A stretch of 64,000 bases of DNA from VAZQ01 sp963739385 (GCA_963739385.1 CAVUAI010000051.1:62001-126000); one strand, 5' to 3'; numbered from the stretch's first letter, positions 28,464 to 37,444 are shown. Program-made: numbers and translations. The notes: generated by a model not told the origin, from the sequence alone.

Positions 28464-30115
28464 CAGCGCGTGAACTTCTTGTACTTGATCCGGTGCGGGA
28501 TGGTGGAATCGGTGCCCAGCCGCCGCATCTTGTCCTTCTCATAGTCCTGGAAATTGCCTTCGAACCATTCGACGTGGCTTTCGCCCTCGAATGCCAGGAT
28601 GTGAGTGGCGATGCGATCCAAGAACCAGCGATCGTGGCTGATGATGACGGCGCAGCCGGCGAAATCCTCCAGCGCTTCTTCGAGCGCGCGCAGCGTATCG
28701 ACGTCGAGGTCATTGGTGGGCTCGTCGAGCAGGAGCACGTTGGCTCCCGACTTGAGCATCTTGGCGAGATGCACGCGGTTGCGCTCACCGCCCGAGAGCG
28801 AGCCGACCTTCTTCTGCTGGTCGCCGCCCTTGAAGTTGAAGTTGGAGCAGTAGGCGCGCGAATTCACCTCGCGCTTGCCGAGCAGGATGATGTCCTGCCC
28901 GCCGGAGATTTCCTCCCAGACGCTCTTCTTGCCGTCCAGGGTATCGCGCGATTGATCGACATAGCCGAGATGCACCGACTCCCCGACCTTGATGGTGCCC
29001 TTGTCCGGCTCGTCCTGGCCCGTGATCATCCGGAACAGCGTGGTCTTGCCAGCGCCGTTGGGACCGATCACGCCGACGATGCCGCCCGGCGGCAGCTTGA
29101 AGGTGAGACCGTCGATCAGAAGATTGTCGCCGAACCCCTTGGTGAGGCCCTCGAAGTCGACAACGTTCTGTCCGAGTCGCTCCGCGACCGGAATGACGAT
29201 CTGCGCGGTCTGCATGGTCTTCTCCGCGGCCTGCTTGACCAGCTCCTCATAGCGCTGATAGCGCGCCTTGGACTTGGCCTGGCGGGCGCGCGGCGAGGCA
29301 GCGATCCATTCCTGCTCGCGTGCGAGGGTGCGCTGGCGCGCCTCTTCCTCGCGACCTTCCTGCTCGAGCCGCTTGCGCTTCTGCGCAAGCCAGGCCGAAT
29401 AGTTGCCCTCGTAGGGGATGCCGCGGCCGCGATCGAGCTCGAGGATCCAGCCGGTGACGTTGTCGAGGAAGTAGCGGTCGTGGGTCACGATCAGGATCGC
29501 GCCGGGATAGTTGCGCAGATGGCCCTCAAGCCAATTGACGGATTCGGCGTCGAGATGATTGGTGGGCTCGTCGAGCAGCAACAGTTCGGGCTGCTGCAAC
29601 AGCAGCCGGCAGAGCGCGACGCGCCGGCGCTCGCCGCCGGAGAGCGTGGTCACCTCGGCGTCGTCGGGCGGGCAGCGCAGCGCGTCCATGGCCTGATCGA
29701 CCTTGGAATCGAGATCCCACAGCCCCTTGGACTCGATCTCGTCCTGCAGATTGGTCATCTCGTCCGCGGTCTCGTCCGAATAGTTCATGGCGAGCTCGTT
29801 GTAGCGGTCGAGAATGGCCTTCTGCGGGGCAACGCCCTCCATCACGTTGTCGCGCACGCTCTTGGTCGCATCGAGCTGCGGCTCCTGCTCGAGGTAGCCT
29901 ACGCGCGCACCTTCGGCCACCCAGCCCTCGCCGACGAACTCCTTATCGATGCCGGCCATGATGCGCAGCAAGGTCGACTTGCCCGAGCCATTGACCCCGA
30001 GCACGCCGATCTTGGCATCGGGGTAGAACGACAGGTTGATGTTCTCCAGAACCTTCCGGTTGCCCGGATAGATCTTGGAGAGGCCTTGCATGTGATAGAT
30101 GAACTGGCGGGCCAT
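28463..30115 (-). CDS. ettA: Energy-dependent translational throttle protein EttA (ABC-F)
   Basis: 550 residues from ATG 30115, matching the E. coli protein length (about 555). Two ABC domains: Walker A 'GVNGSGKST' and 'GPNGAGKTT'; signatures 'LSGGERRRVAL' and 'LSGGERNRVHL'; Walker B 'LLLLDEPTNHLD' and 'VLLLDEPTNDLD'. The P-site tRNA-interacting linker between them is rich in Lys/Arg. EttA sits in the ribosomal E site and gates the first elongation step by ATP/ADP ratio. Followed by tam with stop/start overlap. Confidence 0.96.
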   Translation of the reverse strand: MARQFIYHMQGLSKIYPGNRKVLENINLSFYPDAKIGVLGVNGSGKSTLLRIMAGIDKEFVGEGWVAEGARVGYLEQEPQLDATKSVRDNVMEGVAPQKAILDRYNELAMNYSDETADEMTNLQDEIESKGLWDLDSKVDQAMDALRCPPDDAEVTTLSGGERRRVALCRLLLQQPELLLLDEPTNHLDAESVNWLEGHLRNYPGAILIVTHDRYFLDNVTGWILELDRGRGIPYEGNYSAWLAQKRKRLEQEGREEEARQRTLAREQEWIAASPRARQAKSKARYQRYEELVKQAAEKTMQTAQIVIPVAERLGQNVVDFEGLTKGFGDNLLIDGLTFKLPPGGIVGVIGPNGAGKTTLFRMITGQDEPDKGTIKVGESVHLGYVDQSRDTLDGKKSVWEEISGGQDIILLGKREVNSRAYCSNFNFKGGDQQKKVGSLSGGERNRVHLAKMLKSGANVLLLDEPTNDLDVDTLRALEEALEDFAGCAVIISHDRWFLDRIATHILAFEGESHVEWFEGNFQDYEKDKMRRLGTDSTIPHRIKYKKFTR

Positions 30116-30466
30116 GAGCGCCCTACTCTCAGTGTGGGGCGCCCATCGGCGCCGGATGTCGGGAAGTCGGCGCTGATGTAGCGAGACGCGCGCTTGAGGG
30201 CAAGGCCGCCGCGCACCCGTACGCTCGATCACGAAAACGGGAACTCGGTGAGGCGCCTCACATCCGCGGCGCGGCCACGGGCGTACCTATAGCAGTACGC
30301 AATGAGGACCAGCGATCGCGTGAGCCGAAGGGACAAGCCTTACCAAGGTTTAACCGACAGCGCCGATCGAATCTTGAACCCGCACGCTCTACATCCAGAC
30401 AAATAGAGCGGACGGGATAAGCGACAAGGCCCGGCTCAGAGGACCGGCCCAAGAGGAGAGACGACG
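30116..30466. other. 351-bp intergenic stretch
   Basis: No convincing gene. It separates ettA (minus) from the small plus-strand gene at 30467 and must hold both promoters. The bases 30456-30461 (GGAGAG) are the ribosome-binding site of the latter. Confidence 0.5.
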
Positions 30467-30664
30467 ATGGCCAGAACCCCCGTTCGGATGCTCGCCACGC
30501 CCGGCAAGGGCCCAGGTCTCACCGCCGACATCGCGGACCTCTTTCACAGTCTGGCCAAGGCGCTGTTCGATCCCTACCGGCCGGAACTCTATTACATGCG
30601 CGGTCCAGGGCCGCGCTGGCACGCCAAGCACGATCCGCAGCCGCCGCGCTGGATCGCCTCCTGA
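30467..30664 (+). CDS. Small conserved protein of the 'DPYRPEL-WHAKHD' type
   Basis: 65 residues, ATG 30467 after AAGAGGAG. It shares with the 30965 product the blocks 'LFDPYRPEL', 'YMRGPGP' and 'WHAKHD' (residues 33-56). The N-terminal part ('VRMLATPGKGPGLTADIADLFHSLAKA') is a short amphipathic helix. No signal peptide. Two such paralogs 300 bp apart, each with its own Shine-Dalgarno, argue for real genes. Function unknown. Confidence 0.75.
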   Translation: MARTPVRMLATPGKGPGLTADIADLFHSLAKALFDPYRPELYYMRGPGPRWHAKHDPQPPRWIAS

Positions 30665-30964
30665 CGCCGGCCTGAGTCGAACGCGCGAGCGTCATCCCTC
30701 CCACACCCGCTCGCCGAGCTGCGACCGCGCCTCGGTCGGGGTCCGCAGACTTTCCCGGCAGAAATCACGACCACTGTGACCTGATTGCATCGGTCTTTAA
30801 CCCTAATAGTATCTTTTTTGCAACTCGCGTCACGAAACTGAAATCGCTGGCGAATTCCTACTGGTTTTTAACAAATTTGGTCGGACAATGGTCAACGGAA
30901 TGGGGCGCTCCGGGCAACTGCTCCGAAGCGAAGCGAAGACCGGTAAAAGAGACCGGAGGGGGTC
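30665..30964. other. 300-bp stretch between the two paralogous small genes
   Basis: No gene seen. The AT-richer segment around 30790-30890 (with TTTTTTGCAACT and TTTTTAACAAATTTGG) probably holds the promoter of the second small gene. Confidence 0.4.
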
Positions 30965-31183
30965 ATGGGAAAGACAGTTCCGAACGTTAGCCGGAAGGGA
31001 CGCAATCTCGTCGCCGAGCTCGTCGACATGGCGCACGACCTAGCGCGCAGCCTGTTCGACCCGTACCGGCCCGAGCTGCATTATATGCGGGGGCCCGGTC
31101 CCAAATGGCACGCCAAGCACGACCGGGTGCCCACTGGCTACCGCGCAATGCCGGCCCTGGTCCCGATCCGCGTCAAACGCTGA
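30965..31183 (+). CDS. Small conserved protein of the 'DPYRPEL-WHAKHD' type (second copy)
   Basis: 72 residues, ATG 30965 preceded by GGAGGGGGTC. Same architecture as the 30467 product: helix 'RNLVAELVDMAHDLARS', then 'LFDPYRPEL', 'YMRGPGP', 'WHAKHD', then a different tail ('MPALVPIRVKR'). The conserved Trp-His-Ala-Lys-His and Arg-rich core could bind a ligand or RNA, which is inference only. The separate Shine-Dalgarno suggests independent translation. Confidence 0.75.
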   Translation: MGKTVPNVSRKGRNLVAELVDMAHDLARSLFDPYRPELHYMRGPGPKWHAKHDRVPTGYRAMPALVPIRVKR

Positions 31184-31346
31184 GCCGCAGGGCCGTCGAG
31201 GCAGGCCCGTTTATCAAGCATTCGCGCGTCCTTGCCGCCGTCGGCATGCGCCGGCGGCGCCACCATTGCGACCGCGCGCGGTTTGGCATGTGCTATAGGG
31301 GACCTTCACCCCTGCCCGCCCCATCACGCCAACCCCGGACCAGTCC

Positions 31347-32306
31347 ATGCCTCGCTCCCGCTGCGCGATTCTCGACGACTATCAGGACATTGCCCTCAAA
31401 GTGGCCGATTGGTCGAAGGTTGCGGGCGACCTCGACATCAAGGTGTTCAATGAGCACCTTGGCGAGGCGAACGAGGTCGTCAGGGCGCTGCAGGGCTTCG
31501 ATATCATCTGCGCCATGCGCGAGCGCACGGCGTTTCCGCGCGCCGTGATCGAGAAGCTGCCGGACCTGAAGCTCCTCATCACCACCGGCCTGCGCAATGC
31601 CTCGATCGATGTTGCCGCGGCCAAGGAGCGCGGCGTGGTGGTCTGCGGCACGCCCTCGACCGGCAGTCCTACCTCCGGCATCGCCATCGGCCTGATGCTC
31701 GAGCTGACCCGGCACATCGGCTACGAGAATGCGCGCATGAAAGCCGGCGTGCCCTGGCAGAGCACGATCGGCCTGGATCTCGACGGATTGACCCTTGGGG
31801 TCCTCGGCCTCGGCAAGCTCGGCACCCGGACCGCCAGGATCGCCCAGGCGTTCGGGATGAAGGTCATCGCCTGGAGCCAGAACCTCACTGCGGAGACGTG
31901 CAAGGAAGCGGGCGTCGGTTATGTGAGCAAGGAGGACCTGTTCCGCCAAGCGGACTTCATCACCATCCACGTCATTCTGTCGCAACGCACGCGCGGTCTC
32001 GTCGGCGCGGCGGAACTCGCGCTGATGAAGCCTTCGGCCTACATCATCAACACCTCGCGCGGCCCCATCATCGACGAGCCGGCATTGCTGGCGGCCTTAC
32101 GGGACAAGAAGATCGCCGGCGCCGGGCTCGACGTCTTCGACGTCGAGCCGCTGCCCCTCGATCATCCCTTTCGCAAGATGGACAACGTCGTGCTCACGCC
32201 GCATCTCGGCTATGTGGCGATGCAGAACTACCGCGCCTATTTCGGCGGGGTGGTCGACGACATCCGCGCATTCCTCGACGGCAAGCCAGTACGCATGATG
32301 GAGTGA
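31347..32306 (+). CDS. D-2-hydroxyacid dehydrogenase
   Basis: 319 residues. The Rossmann motif is 'LGVLGLGKLGTRTARIA'. Catalytic Arg lies in 'INTSRGPIIDE', the Glu region is 'LDVFDVEPLP', and the His is 'VVLTPHLGY'. NAD-dependent oxidation of a D-2-hydroxyacid or the reverse is expected. The start matches the 'RCAILDDYQDIAL' form of the alphaproteobacterial phosphoglycerate-dehydrogenase-like branch. Substrate not predictable. Confidence 0.93.
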   Translation: MPRSRCAILDDYQDIALKVADWSKVAGDLDIKVFNEHLGEANEVVRALQGFDIICAMRERTAFPRAVIEKLPDLKLLITTGLRNASIDVAAAKERGVVVCGTPSTGSPTSGIAIGLMLELTRHIGYENARMKAGVPWQSTIGLDLDGLTLGVLGLGKLGTRTARIAQAFGMKVIAWSQNLTAETCKEAGVGYVSKEDLFRQADFITIHVILSQRTRGLVGAAELALMKPSAYIINTSRGPIIDEPALLAALRDKKIAGAGLDVFDVEPLPLDHPFRKMDNVVLTPHLGYVAMQNYRAYFGGVVDDIRAFLDGKPVRMME

Positions 32307-32311
32307 GGTCG

Positions 32312-32330
32312 CGGTAGGCACTTCCTACCG
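32312..32330 (+). terminator. Short hairpin after the dehydrogenase gene
   Basis: CGGTAGG / CCTACCG stem with a CACTT loop, starting 6 bp after the stop. No T run, so termination is possible but unproven. Confidence 0.4.
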
Positions 32331-32334
32331 AGCC

Positions 32335-32415
32335 GTCGTCCTCGCGAAAGCGGGGACCTATCGTGCCATGCATCAGGCCCGTGGAATACTGGATCCCCGC
32401 CTGCGCGGGGACGAC
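32335..32415. repeat. Dispersed imperfect palindrome with GC-rich arms
   Basis: Left arm 32335-32358 (GTCGTCCTCGCGAAAGCGGGG...) and right arm 32391-32415 (...CCCCGCCTGCGCGGGGACGAC) are inverted relative to each other over about 24 bp with a few mismatches, spaced by 32 bp. Elements of this kind (GTCGTCCCCGC...GGGGATCC) are recalled as scattered through Bradyrhizobium-type chromosomes. Possibly a miniature mobile or extragenic repeat. Confidence 0.6.
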
Positions 32416-32450
32416 AGCCCATGGGGGAGCACAGCGGAAGTGCGTGGCCT

Positions 32451-33749
32451 TCACCGCGCCATGGCAGAGGGCGGTGGAGCGAGCGGGGACGTGGTGACCG
32501 CCACGCCGCCAGGCGGCGTGGGAGAGGGCGCAGCGCCTACTGGCGGAGCGCCCGCCGGCTGGGCAGCCGCGCCTGCTACTGCCGCCGCCGGCGGCTTGCC
32601 CGGCAACACGACGACACGCGTGCCGACCTTGACCCGGGTATAGAGGTCGGTGACGTCCTCGTTGGTAAGCCGGATGCAGCCCGAGGACACGAAGGTGCCG
32701 ATGGTCGACGGCTGATTGGTGCCGTGGATGCGATAGAGCGTCTTGCCCAAATAGAGCGCACGTGCGCCGAGCGGATTGCCTTCGCCGCCCGCCATGAAGC
32801 GCGGCAGGTAGGGCTGCCGGTCGATCATCTCTTCCGGCGGATGCCAATCCGGCCATTCCGCCATCCGCGATACCTTTTCCGCGCCGGTCCAGGTGAAACC
32901 CTCGCGGCCGACGCCGATGCCATAGCGCATCGCCTTGCCCTGACCGAGCACGAGATAAAGGTACGTGTTCGGCGTATCGATGATGAGCGTGCCAGCCGGC
33001 TCCTTGGTGTAGTAGTCGACCAGTGCGCGCCGGAACTGCGGCGGCAGCGCCTTCTTCGGACCGGTCTCCGGTCGCACCTCGGCCGGGAACGCCGCCATGC
33101 TGCGCGGATCGCCGCGGGTCGCGCCAGGATCGACCTGTGCAGGACCGGCTGGCCCGGTGCCGATCTGGCCCGGGTTGATCGGCAACGGCGGACGCGATGC
33201 ATCCTGTTCGTTCGGCGCCGGGGCGCCAGGCGCTCCATAATATGGGCGCGTGCCGGCGGCAGCGGGCTCATAGCCTTGCTGCGGATATCCCTGCTGCGGA
33301 GACCCTTGTTGCGGATACCCCTGCTGCGGATAACCTTGCTGCGGATAACCTTGCTGCGGCTGTCCTTGCGGATAACCTTGCGGCGGAGCTTCGCGGTATC
33401 CCGGCGGCACGTCGCGATAGACGGTGCCAGGAGGCGGCAGCTCTTCCTCGGCATAGACGGGAGCGCGGCGCCCCCATCGCACACCGGGCTCGGTCGCCTG
33501 CGGCGCGACAGCTGCGGGCGGCAGCGGCCGACCATAAGCGTCGTAGCGCGGCGCATCGTCGGCATCGACGATGGGCGCCTGCTGGCGAGACGACGGATAG
33601 CCCTGCTGCGCCGGATAGGCCGGCGGCGGATATGCCTGGGGCGGTGGATAGGCTTGCGGAGGGGGGTAGTACTGCGCCAAAGCCTGGCCACCGGGGCCTC
33701 CAAGGCCGATCAGCAGCGTCGCGATGGCACCAGCTGTGCGAAAAACCAT
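32451..33749 (-). CDS. L,D-transpeptidase with Gln/Pro/Gly/Tyr repeats
   Basis: 432 residues with a leader (MVFRTAGAIATLLIGLGG). Residues about 25-175 are low complexity: 'YPPPQA' and PQQGY units. The YkuD catalytic domain follows ('TLIIDTPNTYLYLVLGQGKAMRYGIGVGREG', 'GGEGNPLGARALYLG'), with the catalytic His and Cys in 'YRIHGTNQPSTIG' and 'SSGCIRL'. It should form 3-3 cross-links or attach proteins to peptidoglycan in the periplasm. The tail is Pro/Ala-rich. Confidence 0.93.
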   Translation of the reverse strand: MVFRTAGAIATLLIGLGGPGGQALAQYYPPPQAYPPPQAYPPPAYPAQQGYPSSRQQAPIVDADDAPRYDAYGRPLPPAAVAPQATEPGVRWGRRAPVYAEEELPPPGTVYRDVPPGYREAPPQGYPQGQPQQGYPQQGYPQQGYPQQGSPQQGYPQQGYEPAAAGTRPYYGAPGAPAPNEQDASRPPLPINPGQIGTGPAGPAQVDPGATRGDPRSMAAFPAEVRPETGPKKALPPQFRRALVDYYTKEPAGTLIIDTPNTYLYLVLGQGKAMRYGIGVGREGFTWTGAEKVSRMAEWPDWHPPEEMIDRQPYLPRFMAGGEGNPLGARALYLGKTLYRIHGTNQPSTIGTFVSSGCIRLTNEDVTDLYTRVKVGTRVVVLPGKPPAAAVAGAAAQPAGAPPVGAAPSPTPPGGVAVTTSPLAPPPSAMAR

Positions 33750-33922
33750 TCCCCCTCCCCCTCACGCGAAAGCGTTGAACAAAACGGATTCGCCCACGAA
33801 CAAGGCGCATTCAAGACCATAGGGGCAAAAAATCACCAACCTATTGATGCCGTGCGCCCGGCGGAACCTGTCGCGATTCAATGGCTTATTCGGGGCCGCC
33901 GGGGACGGGCAGCGGGAACTTC

Positions 33923-34303
33923 TCAGGGCTTCTTGCCCTCGCTCAGCACCGCCTTGGCGAGGCGGAAACAGTCCACACCCACGGGAATACCGCAATAGAC
34001 CGCGATCTGCGTGAGCACGGCGCGGATCTCGTCGGGGGTGAGACCGTTGCGGAGTGCGCCGCGCACGTGGGTTTGGAATTCCTCCATTTTTCCGAGCGAG
34101 GCGATCATGCCGAGATTGAGGATCGAGCGCTCGCGCGGGGTCAGCGTATCGTCGCCCCAGGCCTCGCCCCAGCAGTACTGGGTAACGATGCGCTGGAAGT
34201 CCCGGTTGAAGTCGTCAGCGCTCTTGAGCGCGCGATCGACATAGTCCTCTCCCAGCACCTTGCGGCGCATGGCCAGCCCGCGGTCATAAACGTCCTTGTC
34301 CAT
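33923..34303 (-). CDS. Carboxymuconolactone decarboxylase family protein (PcaC-like)
   Basis: 126 residues from ATG 34303, which has GGAGGA at 6-bp spacing; the ATG at 34309 is too close to it. 'GEAWGDDTLTPRERSILNLGMIASLGKMEEF', 'HVRGALRNGLTPDEIRAVLTQIAVYCGIP' and 'AFRLAK'-type ending ('CFRLAKAVLSE') match 4-carboxymuconolactone decarboxylases. It is the last gene of the ATGA-coupled set with the TIGR02444 and Ldh-type genes. Substrate may be a protocatechuate-pathway lactone, but this is inference. Confidence 0.88.
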   Translation of the reverse strand: MDKDVYDRGLAMRRKVLGEDYVDRALKSADDFNRDFQRIVTQYCWGEAWGDDTLTPRERSILNLGMIASLGKMEEFQTHVRGALRNGLTPDEIRAVLTQIAVYCGIPVGVDCFRLAKAVLSEGKKP

Positions 34304-34305
34304 CG

Positions 34306-34845
34306 TCATTCCTCCGGTTTGCGCTCGAGGCCCGAAAACGCTGCGAGCAGGGTTTGTGTGACAGGCGCGGGAAACACCGTGCCGCGCATCGCCTCGTAGG
34401 CCGCGACGTTGACGCGCGCTGCTTCGTCCGGCGATCCGGCGGTGCGCCCGAGTGGGGAGGAACGGGCAAGCTCGTACATCGCCTCCTGCTGCAGGCGTTC
34501 GGCCTCGAGCTCGACCGCTTTGATTCTGGTGCGAAAGAGTTCCGCCGCCGGGTCCGTCACCAGCCCGGGCGGCGATTTCAGCGCGCGGCGCATCGTCCGC
34601 AACGGAATGACGGTGATCTCGCGCCAGGTGGCAATCCGACCTTCGAGCTCGGCGACCTCGGTCGCCGACAGCGTACGCGCGAGCGTGGCGTGCCAGAACA
34701 GAAACAGCAGCAGGTTGACGTCGACGCCTGCTTCCTCCTGCAGCGCGATGCAGGCGTCCGCCACCTTGGGCTGGCGATAGAAGCGCAGCGAGAAACGCCA
34801 GAATGGCGATCCCTGCACCGACGCCGGGGCCTCGGCCGCATTCAT
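34306..34845 (-). CDS. TIGR02444-family protein
   Basis: 179 residues. 'FWRFSLRFYRQPKVADACIALQEEAGVDVNLLLFLFWHATLA' is the family signature. The rest is helical. Function unknown. Its ATG (34845) overlaps the stop of the upstream Ldh-type gene (ATGA) and its stop abuts the CMD start, so it is translated in one operon. Confidence 0.8.
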   Translation of the reverse strand: MNAAEAPASVQGSPFWRFSLRFYRQPKVADACIALQEEAGVDVNLLLFLFWHATLARTLSATEVAELEGRIATWREITVIPLRTMRRALKSPPGLVTDPAAELFRTRIKAVELEAERLQQEAMYELARSSPLGRTAGSPDEAARVNVAAYEAMRGTVFPAPVTQTLLAAFSGLERKPEE

Positions 34846-35942
34846 GCGCGGGCGCCGAGCGGCGTGATGCCGAGCGATGTCGCAACCTCGTCGACCTGCG
34901 CCAGCAGCGTCGCGTTGAGCGGCACGCCGCTTTGCGTCCGCTCCTTGCGGCGCGCGGCGCGCCCCTGCCCTGGCACGCGAACTGCGTCGCCGCCCGGCAG
35001 CCGCCGCGACGACGCGAGCTCGCGGATATGACGGTCGATCTCGGCCTTGAACACATCCGTCGGGACGAAGCGCGCGACGTCGAGCGCGATCACGAATTGT
35101 CCGACATTGAGGTCGCTGCCGGGCGGCGCGGCGAAATCCTTGATGTCGCGCCCGAAGGCGGCGCCGTTGAGCGGCCCCGCGAGCAGGCCGATGATGATCG
35201 AAAGCCCGCTGCCCTTGTAACCGCCAATGGGGAGATAGGTGCCTTCGTTGATCCGACGCGGATCGGTGATGGGCGCGCCGTCCGCGCGATCCTGCACCCA
35301 GCCCTCCGGCATCGGGCGGTTTTCCAGCTCATGGGTCCTGATGGCGCCGTTCGACGCAATGGAGGTGGCGATGTCGAGGATCACAGGCGCCTCGTTGCCG
35401 GACGGGATCGCTACCGCGATCGGGTTGGTGCCGAGCAGCGGCTCGGTGCCGCCCCACGGCGCCATGTGGTTCACGCTCGAGGCCGCGCCGTAAATTCCGA
35501 CCATGGCGTGCTCGAGCGCGATGGCCGCGTAGATCGCGCCGGCGCCGGCGTGGTTGGAGCGGCGCGCCCCGACCCAGCCGACGCCCGAGGATTGCGCGAG
35601 CTCGACCGCGAGCCTGGCGGCGCGGGTCATCACCACATGGCCCATGCCCTGGTCGCCCTCGATCAGTGCGGTGGCAGGACCACGCTCGACGACCTTGATG
35701 GCGGCGCGCGGGTTGATCACGCCGCGCTTGAGCTGGCGCACATAGCCCGCGAGGCGAAACACGCCGTGCGCATCCGATCCGGTGAGATCGGCTTCGAGCA
35801 TCGCGCCGGCGACCGTCGCCGCGTCACCCTCGTCGAGCCCGCAGGCAAGAAAGGCGTCGGTGAGGAAGGTGCGCAAGACGTCGGCGGGGATGCGCCGCGT
35901 ATTGTTCGCGTCGGCGCCCTGCGCCTCGTTCTTAGTTAGCAC
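34842..35942 (-). CDS. Malate/L-lactate dehydrogenase-type (Ldh_2) oxidoreductase
   Basis: 366 residues. 'AMLEADLTGSDAHGVFRLAGYV', 'ALIEGDQGMGHVVMTRA', 'RSNHAGAGAIYAAIALEHAMVGIYGAAS' and 'LLGTNPIAVAIPSG' are Ldh_2 motifs, with the catalytic His in DAHG and in SNHAG. NAD(P)-dependent reduction or oxidation of 2-hydroxy/2-keto acids or ureidoglycolate is expected. Overlaps TIGR02444 by 4 bp. Confidence 0.92.
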   Translation of the reverse strand: MLTKNEAQGADANNTRRIPADVLRTFLTDAFLACGLDEGDAATVAGAMLEADLTGSDAHGVFRLAGYVRQLKRGVINPRAAIKVVERGPATALIEGDQGMGHVVMTRAARLAVELAQSSGVGWVGARRSNHAGAGAIYAAIALEHAMVGIYGAASSVNHMAPWGGTEPLLGTNPIAVAIPSGNEAPVILDIATSIASNGAIRTHELENRPMPEGWVQDRADGAPITDPRRINEGTYLPIGGYKGSGLSIIIGLLAGPLNGAAFGRDIKDFAAPPGSDLNVGQFVIALDVARFVPTDVFKAEIDRHIRELASSRRLPGGDAVRVPGQGRAARRKERTQSGVPLNATLLAQVDEVATSLGITPLGARA

Positions 35943-36032
35943 GTAAAGCGCTTCCCTGTAGTTCGATCCATCTGCCGCATCATATCCTGCAGTCCACGCT
36001 GGGGTTGCGGGCGCGCATCTCGGCCCGCTGCC

Positions 36033-37340
36033 TCAACAGTTGGCGACCGCGATCTCGAGCGGAAATTCATCGACGCATTCGTGACCGTCCTTGGTCACGA
36101 TGAAGGTGTGGCCGAGGAAGATGCCGAACATGCCGTCCGCGGTGATGGGGTTAGGCTCGGCCATGATGATCATGCCGGGCTTGAGCACCTTGTCGCTCTC
36201 GTCGGCCTCGGTGCGCTCGGCGAAGACGTGCGGCTTGTCGGTGACGATATCGATGCCGTGCACCTGCGTGGGGCGCGACTGCACCCCGTGCTCGCGAAAG
36301 AACCGGCTCGCAAGGCGCATATTGTCGGTGGCATTGCCGGGCCTGATCTCGGCGACGATCTTGTTGTAGCCCGGGAGCGTGATGTCGTCCCAGAACCTGC
36401 GCACCATGTCGGTCGGCGCCCCGAGCGTGATCGGGGAGCCGATCTGCGCAGACAGACCGTTGTAGCCGGCAGCGAGCTCCATGTTGACAATGTCGCCCTT
36501 TTGCAGCTTGCGGTGCGACGGCCGCGGATTGCCGAACACCATGGCTGGATTCGCCATCGGCGTGGTCCCGATGATGAGGAAGTCGATGTCGCCGCCGCCG
36601 TCGAGGATGGCCGCGCCAGCCGCGGCGCGCAGCTCGTATTCCGGCACGCCCGGTTTCGCGCGCGCGATCATCGCCTCCATGGCACGCTGGCACAGCACAC
36701 CGGCCTTGCGCACGCAGCGCAGCTCCTCCTCGCTGTGGATCACGACCAGCTCGTGCAGGAACCCCTTGGTGAAGACCAGTTCCGCATCCGGCAGCGACTG
36801 CCGCAGCACGTTGTACTGGTTGACCGGCAGATAATCGTTGTGCCGCGCATCGATCTCGATCAGCCCGATGCGGCCGCGCTCGAGCTTGAGTTCCTTGAGG
36901 CGTTCGACCATGACCTCGGCATAGCGGCCGTTGCGGCTGTGCCGGACATCGGTAAGCGCATTGGCGCATTCGCGCCGGCACGCCTCGGCGTGGGTGCCGC
37001 CCATGGAGAACACCAGGGTCGGCTCGCCGTCGAGTGGCACCACCACATAGGACGAAATCGCGTGCCATTCCCAATGGCCCGTGAGCCATTGCATGCCGCC
37101 GCCGAAGCTCCAGTGACTGGGGCCGCCCGGCACGATCACGCAGTCGAGCTTGTGCTCGCGCATCTTGTCGCGCAGCGCCGCGTAGCGGCGCTGGTATTCC
37201 TGCCGCGAGAAATGGTCGTACACCGCGTCGCGGTAATACGGCGTGTCGTGCATGTTCGAGAACGGCGCATTCTGGTCGAGACGCGTGCGCACCTGCTCCC
37301 ATGGCTGGTGTGCGGACGGACGCGGTGTTTGGATGTTCAT
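36033..37340 (-). CDS. M24-family peptidase homologue, creatinase-like, metal ligands apparently altered
   Basis: 435 residues. The pita-bread fold is recognisable ('DFLIIGTTPMANPAMVFGNPRPSHRKLQKGDIVNMELAAGYNGLSAQIG', 'GMIIMAEPNPI', 'GIFLGHTFIVTKDGHE'). In metal-dependent M24 enzymes the first two ligands are Asp (D...D); here these positions read E ('NMELAAGY') and Q ('LSAQIG'). His and Glu positions remain. Creatinase-type members work without metal, so hydrolysis of an amidino or related substrate, not a dipeptidase, is likely. Lies downstream of the ABC transporter. Confidence 0.85.
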   Translation of the reverse strand: MNIQTPRPSAHQPWEQVRTRLDQNAPFSNMHDTPYYRDAVYDHFSRQEYQRRYAALRDKMREHKLDCVIVPGGPSHWSFGGGMQWLTGHWEWHAISSYVVVPLDGEPTLVFSMGGTHAEACRRECANALTDVRHSRNGRYAEVMVERLKELKLERGRIGLIEIDARHNDYLPVNQYNVLRQSLPDAELVFTKGFLHELVVIHSEEELRCVRKAGVLCQRAMEAMIARAKPGVPEYELRAAAGAAILDGGGDIDFLIIGTTPMANPAMVFGNPRPSHRKLQKGDIVNMELAAGYNGLSAQIGSPITLGAPTDMVRRFWDDITLPGYNKIVAEIRPGNATDNMRLASRFFREHGVQSRPTQVHGIDIVTDKPHVFAERTEADESDKVLKPGMIIMAEPNPITADGMFGIFLGHTFIVTKDGHECVDEFPLEIAVANC

Positions 37341-37444
37341 GGCGGGGTCCCTGGTGTTGTTTCAATCGGTGCGCACGACGCGTTTCCGTGCCGGCCCAAA
37401 TCCGGAGCAGCCCCGGATCAGGTCCGGGAAAGCCGCCACAGCAA

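Noticed and set aside
32368..32643. 91-residue frame in the repeat and opposing coding end
   Set aside because: It overlaps the dispersed palindrome and the C-terminal coding end of the L,D-transpeptidase and shows only low-complexity Ala/Gly sequence.
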